From assembly GCA_963922205.1 (NCBI GenBank), contig CAWUHX010000064.1:1256257-1320256 (forward strand): a stretch of DNA of 64,000 nucleotides, written 5' to 3'. The notes beneath the pieces were generated by a model, which saw only the letters and a list, made by a program, of their open reading frames with translations, searched no databases and was not told the origin of the DNA. Both the position numbers and the translations under genes were made by a program. The stretch's first letter is position 1, and each line of letters begins with the position of its first letter. Below, piece after piece: positions 59,990 to 64,000 of this stretch. Source of the DNA: Romanomermis culicivorax. Its lineage: Eukaryota > Nematoda > Enoplea > Mermithida > Mermithidae.

Positions 59990-60287
59990 TATTTATAATG
60001 TTGTTGTTTGCTGTTGCTATAGGTACAGTCTTCAATGAATTAGATGACTGTAATACGGTCGGTACGGGGCTAGGTAATAAATATCCTATACAAGCGCACA
60101 AAAGACCAACCCACAATTGTGTATTATTATTGTAGAGAGATAAATTTATTATAGCTGTAATGACTACAATGTATATTAGTATGACCTGACTGAAGAAAAC
60201 CACTTCGTTTCGAGGTAGACGTTTTCCAAAAAACTCCCAAACGCTAATGCGAGACGTTTCTGAATGCGTACTATTACTACTATCCAT
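59976..60287 (-). CDS. Conserved Polinton two-TM membrane protein
   Basis: 103 codons. After a Ser/Thr-rich start comes WEFFGKRLPRNEVVFF. A first hydrophobic span (about residues 31-51) and a second (about 57-74, LWVGLLCACIGYLLPSP) follow. The N-terminal KRLPR plus two TM spans and the YLLPxP end recur in small proteins beside Polinton/adintovirus penton genes, to my recollection. The role is unknown; a virion membrane or assembly factor is possible. It overlaps the penton-like gene by 14 nt. Confidence 0.7.
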   Translation of the reverse strand: MDSSNSTHSETSRISVWEFFGKRLPRNEVVFFSQVILIYIVVITAIINLSLYNNNTQLWVGLLCACIGYLLPSPVPTVLQSSNSLKTVPIATANNNIINNDNL

Positions 60288-60299
60288 TTCAAAATAAAA

Positions 60300-60410
60300 A
60301 ATTTTTATTTAACAACTAAACACTCAGTTATAAATTTATAAAAAGGCGGAGCTACTAAAATAACCAATAAAATTATACAAAAATATAAAGGAGGCGGAGC
60401 TATCAAAGTG
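60300..60410 (-). promoter_or_regulatory. Candidate promoter with repeated AGCTCCGCC boxes
   Basis: In the 170-bp gap before the two-TM gene, the minus strand has two TAGCTCCGCC boxes (about 60344-60355 and 60391-60401). Each is followed by a T-run and a TATA-like stretch (TTTTTATAAATTTATAAC, CCTTTATATTTTTGTATA). The pattern fits duplicated upstream elements of a late-gene promoter. Confidence 0.5.
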
Positions 60411-60457
60411 AAGTAAAATTTATATATATATAAATACATATAGAAGGAGTTAACTTT

Positions 60458-60949
60458 TTACAAACGTGTACATAATTTATTTCGCAAATGACCTTTTACA
60501 GAAAATTTACAATGAAAAAACTTACAAATCAATCTATCATTATAAACAAAATTTGTGTTACTGAAACTTTTAAACATTTTATACATAGGAACATGTCGCA
60601 CTTTATAATACAAAAAATATAAAGTATATATACCACAAACCCTACTATTAAAATTTTGTAAATGTTTCTTATTTGTATATATTATTAAAGCATTTTTGTT
60701 AATATAATTTATAAAAGCAGGAATAACTGGTGGTAAGCCATAAGAATCAAAATAATATACAGAGTTAGCATTATCAAAATACATAGCTATCCAATGACTT
60801 CCTTTTTGAAAAGATGTATCGGTGTTTGCAATTAAAGCCGCGGGTCTTTTAACTATCTTCGGTAGAGTATCGCAAGCAAAAACTCCTAAAAAATTTTGTG
60901 ATAATAGCTCATCTTGTTGAGCATAATATGTCAATTCAAAGTTGTTCAT
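60458..60949 (-). CDS. Adenain-like cysteine protease (maturation protease)
   Basis: 163 codons. The catalytic residues of the adenovirus-type protease family are in order: His52 ([11 protein letters not shown]), Asp68 (YYFDSYG), Gln98 (HLQNFNS) and Cys105 ([11 protein letters not shown]). The length is close to that of related Polinton proteases. It would process capsid precursors during assembly. The C-terminal tail is Lys/Arg/Cys-rich. Its start lies inside the 3' end of the integrase gene (14-nt overlap in another frame). Confidence 0.93.
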   Translation of the reverse strand: MNNFELTYYAQQDELLSQNFLGVFACDTLPKIVKRPAALIANTDTSFQKGSHWIAMYFDNANSVYYFDSYGLPPVIPAFINYINKNALIIYTNKKHLQNFNSRVCGIYTLYFLYYKVRHVPMYKMFKSFSNTNFVYNDRLICKFFHCKFSVKGHLRNKLCTRL

Positions 60950-62045
60950 CGTAATCGTCGTCGTCGTCGTTTTGTATATCCTTTTCTAAAATCCAACTGT
61001 TGAATTTTTCAGGATAACCCCACCACTTCACAAGTACTCTATTCTGACCATCTGGTAATTGTTTAGTCTTCAAAACCTTTTCAATTTTGTATTCTTTGAT
61101 ATTAGGATTAAAATCGATTTTCTGTAGTTCTTTTTCATAAAAACGTCCTTCTATATCTTCGCCTTCCAGATCTTGAATTGTATAAAGTATATGATTTCGG
61201 GTCTTCACAACATGTTTTACTTTGAAAACTTCTTCACTCCATTGAGGTAAATAACCTTTGTCAAATACACCTCTATGTTTACTAATTCGCACGTAATCTC
61301 CTATATCAATCTTAGGCTTTCTAGTGTATAATCTTTCAGGGTAGAGTCTTTGCCATATAATTTTTTCGTTAGAATAATCTACATTAATAGGTTTTTCCTT
61401 AATAGATCTATGAACAGAGTGATTGTAGTTGGAAACAACTGCGGGTAAAATATCAATCCATTTATAAGTGGTAAACTCTGTAAAATATTTAAATAATTTA
61501 GTTTTTAAAGTTCTATTAAACCGTTCCACTATTGAACATTTAATGTCTTCGTTTTGAGAAGTAAAAAAATGTATATCGTTAGTTTTCAATAATTTTTGGA
61601 AATCTTTGTTGACAAATTCTTTTCCTTTATCGCTGCGCACTCTCCAAGGGATTCGACCTCTTTTTAAAATATTTTGAAAAGCATCGCAAACATTCTTTGA
61701 GTGTTTTGATTTTAAGGGTTCAACCCATGCGTATTTACTTAATACATCTATACATGTAAGCATAAATTTGTACCCATCGTTAAAATCTGCTAAAGAAGAC
61801 ATATCTGCCAAATCAATTTCCCATTGTTGATCCATAGCTGTAACATAAATACGATTACGTGAAAATTTTTTGTTGACTTGTTTATGTAGAGTATAACTAT
61901 CTTGTTTTGAAAGCCAATCTTTAACATTTTTACGTGTAATTGTTTTACGGTGCTTTCTAGCTTCAGCATATAATTTTTCAATACTAGAAAAAGCTGAGGG
62001 ATTTCCGTGTAAATTTTTGTATAATTTCGAAAGTAAGGTGTTCAT
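60936..62045 (-). CDS. Polinton integrase with C-terminal chromodomain
   Basis: 369 codons. An N-terminal helical region is followed by the RNase H-like core with DD35E: Asp78 (WEIDLAD), Asp139 (RSDKGKEF) and Glu174 ([10 protein letters not shown]). A chromodomain follows at about residues 315-360 ([22 protein letters not shown]) and ends in an acidic Asp run. It catalyses insertion of element DNA. The chromodomain may guide it to modified chromatin. All catalytic residues are present. It starts 4 nt after the stop of the gene above and overlaps the protease start by 14 nt. Confidence 0.96.
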   Translation of the reverse strand: MNTLLSKLYKNLHGNPSAFSSIEKLYAEARKHRKTITRKNVKDWLSKQDSYTLHKQVNKKFSRNRIYVTAMDQQWEIDLADMSSLADFNDGYKFMLTCIDVLSKYAWVEPLKSKHSKNVCDAFQNILKRGRIPWRVRSDKGKEFVNKDFQKLLKTNDIHFFTSQNEDIKCSIVERFNRTLKTKLFKYFTEFTTYKWIDILPAVVSNYNHSVHRSIKEKPINVDYSNEKIIWQRLYPERLYTRKPKIDIGDYVRISKHRGVFDKGYLPQWSEEVFKVKHVVKTRNHILYTIQDLEGEDIEGRFYEKELQKIDFNPNIKEYKIEKVLKTKQLPDGQNRVLVKWWGYPEKFNSWILEKDIQNDDDDDYDEQL

Positions 62046-62049
62046 CGCT

Positions 62050-62907
62050 CTAGTACAAAGGAGTATACCGTCTCAGTGCTCTAGCTTTGCGCCGTATCTT
62101 CTTTTCTGTCGAGTTTCCTTTATTAAAGAATGAATCGTCTTTGATATCTTCCTCGGCACCACTTGAAAATAAATCAACACCTTTCACAAGTGGTTTATTC
62201 AACCGCTTGACACTACTAACTGCATGATCATCTGATTCTTCCGGAGGTGTATGGTAGGAGAGTTTCCGAGGTAAAGTGAATAACATTTTACGTAATGGGT
62301 TTCCTATAGCCTCTAATGGTACATTATATTTTTTCAAAGCATTAACAAACTCATCTACTCCAAGCGTTTGCGTAATTTTTGAACGTTTACGAGACAAATC
62401 ATGTAATAAATCAATAATATGTGACCCTTCAATTAATTTTCCATCAATTAATACTTCACCTTGCTTATTAACATTTATACTAGGGTTACGTCGCACATGC
62501 TCCAATAATAAGGATGCCGAGCGTTTAAACTGTTTAGGAATACCGCTAAGTAACTTTTCGTCGTTCAACCAATTTTTTTCTTTTTGTTTCAAATCGTCAC
62601 TATCCTTCTCATCTTCTTCGTTATCAATAACTTTTTGTTTTAAAATCACTGTAGTAGGTTGAGCCTTTTCATGTTCAAAAGTTAAATATTGTGAAAATAG
62701 TTGCGAGTACATTTTGTATTGTTCTTCAGGTGTTAACGTATTATCTTTCAAAATGCGCTCTAGCTCGTTACGATACATGTCAACTTGCTTAGCTATACCT
62801 GTCTTTTCATTTGAACTCGTCGTCGTCGAAGAAGAAGAAACCTGAGAGTTATTCAGTTTATTCAGAACCTCCTGAGGTATAAGAGCAAATTTATTAGCAA
62901 ATTTCAT
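62050..62907 (-). CDS. Conserved Polinton protein, unknown function
   Basis: Taken from the ATG at 62907, whose A is 2 nt after the TAG of the upstream gene (TAG-A-ATG). A longer frame starts at 62931. 285 codons. The N-terminus FANKFALIPQEVLNKLNN is followed by a Ser/Thr linker and a helical region with EERILKDNTL-like ELERILKDNTLTPEEQYKMY. An acidic EDEKDSDD tract comes next, then a domain with GIPKQFKRSASLLLEHV and a basic C-terminus. Similar LIPQEVL...LYxQ proteins accompany animal Polintons, as I recall. No activity is known to me. Confidence 0.75.
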   Translation of the reverse strand: MKFANKFALIPQEVLNKLNNSQVSSSSTTTSSNEKTGIAKQVDMYRNELERILKDNTLTPEEQYKMYSQLFSQYLTFEHEKAQPTTVILKQKVIDNEEDEKDSDDLKQKEKNWLNDEKLLSGIPKQFKRSASLLLEHVRRNPSINVNKQGEVLIDGKLIEGSHIIDLLHDLSRKRSKITQTLGVDEFVNALKKYNVPLEAIGNPLRKMLFTLPRKLSYHTPPEESDDHAVSSVKRLNKPLVKGVDLFSSGAEEDIKDDSFFNKGNSTEKKIRRKARALRRYTPLY

Positions 62908-62908
62908 T

Positions 62909-63262
62909 CTATAATAATTTCTCTGTAACAAAACTTGCTAATGTAGATAATAAAACGGGTAGTACTAGAGGTAAAAATGCTCCACCACTTTGAACAATTC
63001 TTACACGTTTATTATGTAAATCTTTTTTCTTGTTTTTTTCGTGTCTAGTAGCTAAACCTCTGAGCAATAATTTATGTTTGGCCAATTTCTTTTTTAAATT
63101 TGAATTGATAGGAATATTACCGTTCAAAATGTTCAAACAAATTTCACATATACAACAGATCAAATCGGGGGAAGAATGTTGAAGAAGAGCACGTCTTTGA
63201 ACACGATTTGAATTTTTTAACACATTGAGCTCGTGAATATATTTCTTTAATCTAGAAGCCAT
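62909..63262 (-). CDS. Small conserved Polinton protein with CxxC and GGAFLP tail
   Basis: 117 codons. A basic N-terminus leads to ICCICEICLNILNGNIPI, which has paired cysteines, then KKKLAKHKLLLRGLA. A C-terminal QSGGAFLPLVLPVLLSTL hydrophobic segment ends the protein. This CxxC + HK..LR.LA + GGAFLP layout is common in Polinton/adintovirus accessory proteins. The function is unknown; the tail could be membrane-active. Its TAG stop is 1 nt before the next ATG. Confidence 0.72.
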   Translation of the reverse strand: MASRLKKYIHELNVLKNSNRVQRRALLQHSSPDLICCICEICLNILNGNIPINSNLKKKLAKHKLLLRGLATRHEKNKKKDLHNKRVRIVQSGGAFLPLVLPVLLSTLASFVTEKLL

Positions 63263-63344
63263 ACAAAACAGACCGTACAGTACAAAAAAATTTTACAATA
63301 ATGACCAAATGATGAGTAAACATTGAAATATTTATTGTATTACA

Positions 63345-63807
63345 TTAAGATAGTAATGAAGCTTCATTTTGTATGACGATATTCAACTCTTCGCGTCTAG
63401 AAAAAGCACACAAGTTATTCATATTCATAAAAAATAGTTTATGAGCTGTATCTAGTTTTAAAAAAAGATCTTCTACAAAAATAGCGCGAGTTTCGACCAT
63501 ATCCAACTCCGTCAGTAATAGTCTAGCAAAACACCAAAATTGTGTAACTTTTTTACGCCCCATAGGTAAACCAACTTCACGCCGTAAATGGTTGCACGCC
63601 TTAGCTATGTCTTTGTAAAAAATCTTGGCTTCGGGTGAGAAACGAGTCCAAAACAAATCAGCTATTTCGCATTTCTGTTTGTTGTTTAGTATTTTACCTT
63701 AAATAAAAAATACTATAGTTTAATAAATAGTTAAAGAAGAGATATAAATTTTTACCTTTTACTTTATTTTGCACCATTCTGACAAAAACTTCAAATGCGG
63801 CGGACAT
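63345..63807 (-). CDS. Spliced Polinton gene of unknown function
   Basis: Two exons, 63807-63756 and 63697-63345, flank a 58-bp GT-AG intron and give 134 codons plus stop in phase. The protein is basic and helical, with FWTRFSPEAKIFYKDI, LPMGRKKVTQFWCF and AFSRREELNIV. I do not recognise a family. It heads the compact minus-strand block and is separated from the next gene by 82 bp. Confidence 0.7.
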
Positions 63808-64000
63808 TGTAATTGTCACAAAACAAACGAATTATAGAAAAACGACCAACCTCTTCAAAATTCTCGACTAGACTGATGAAGGGTATAATATTTTTTTCTG
63901 ATTATGTAATAAAGCTATCGTATCAATATATCGTAATCTACTTCCATTGATGTACAAGTTTTGAAATTTACTGTTTCGACTACAACAAGAAAATACGACA
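63808..64000. other. 5' flank of the spliced Polinton gene
   Basis: AT-rich, with a TATTATACCC-like stretch on the minus strand at about 63885. No gene is seen before the window ends. Confidence 0.35.

Larger units (their letters stand above)
53809..64000. mobile_element. Polinton/Maverick (adintovirus-like) element, left part
   Basis: A continuous virus-like gene set lies on the minus strand: chromodomain integrase, adenain-like protease, penton-like and major capsid proteins, and a pVI/pX-like protein. The left end appears to be at AGTAGTAAGG (53809), where the host LTR is interrupted; Polinton ends usually begin with AG. The element runs off the window, so the right inverted repeat, DNA polymerase B and ATPase are not seen. 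All recognised genes have open frames, and both introns join in phase, so this copy is well preserved. Confidence 0.92.

Overview
The window looks like a transposon-rich nuclear contig of an invertebrate animal, most likely a nematode or close relative. It is AT-rich, its genes are split by GT-AG introns, and a two-CRD galectin has the length and inter-CRD linker I associate with nematode LEC-1. A degenerate (TTAGGC)n tract, the usual nematode telomere unit, supports this. Several genes have a splice-acceptor motif 7-35 nt before the ATG with no visible upstream exon, which suggests spliced-leader trans-splicing. The species itself cannot be read from the sequence.

Layout. 1-11.5 kb is a graveyard of LTR elements: the 3' end of a Ty3/Gypsy pol with its LTR, three solo LTRs of the same family (4-bp target duplications, both orientations), and copies of a second dispersed repeat. 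A tRNA-Gln(TTG) lies near 12.0 kb, followed by a 1.1 kb foldback element.

14-24.4 kb holds three minus-strand genes in a row: TRAPPC4, then CWC25, then a divergent phosphagen (arginine) kinase-like gene. The gaps of roughly 0.2-0.4 kb and the acceptor-preceded starts fit an operon-like unit. The kinase has lost several active-site residues. 29.4-32.9 kb holds a six-exon Speedy/RINGO gene (299 aa). 37.0-46.5 kb holds a five-exon tandem galectin (280 aa). Introns of all four multi-exon genes carry hAT-like elements with perfect 8-bp target duplications. Several of these share a GC-rich palindrome (CCGGCGC-n-GCGCCGG) next to an AAAATTTT tract.

46.5-53 kb is mostly non-coding repeat. From about 53.81 kb to the window end lies the left part of a Polinton/Maverick (adintovirus-like) element, inserted into an LTR of the same family as those at 1-8 kb. 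Its minus strand encodes a nearly gap-free virus-like module: an unknown spliced gene, two conserved Polinton-type proteins, a chromodomain integrase, an adenain-like cysteine protease, a two-TM protein, a penton-like minor capsid protein, a pVI/pX-like protein and a spliced major capsid protein. DNA polymerase B and the packaging ATPase, expected in a whole element, must lie beyond 64 kb if present. The left end has an iterated GGTCGTACAGTAAACAT motif. A small spliced, GC- and Trp-rich plus-strand gene of unknown function sits behind a TATA box at 55.6 kb.
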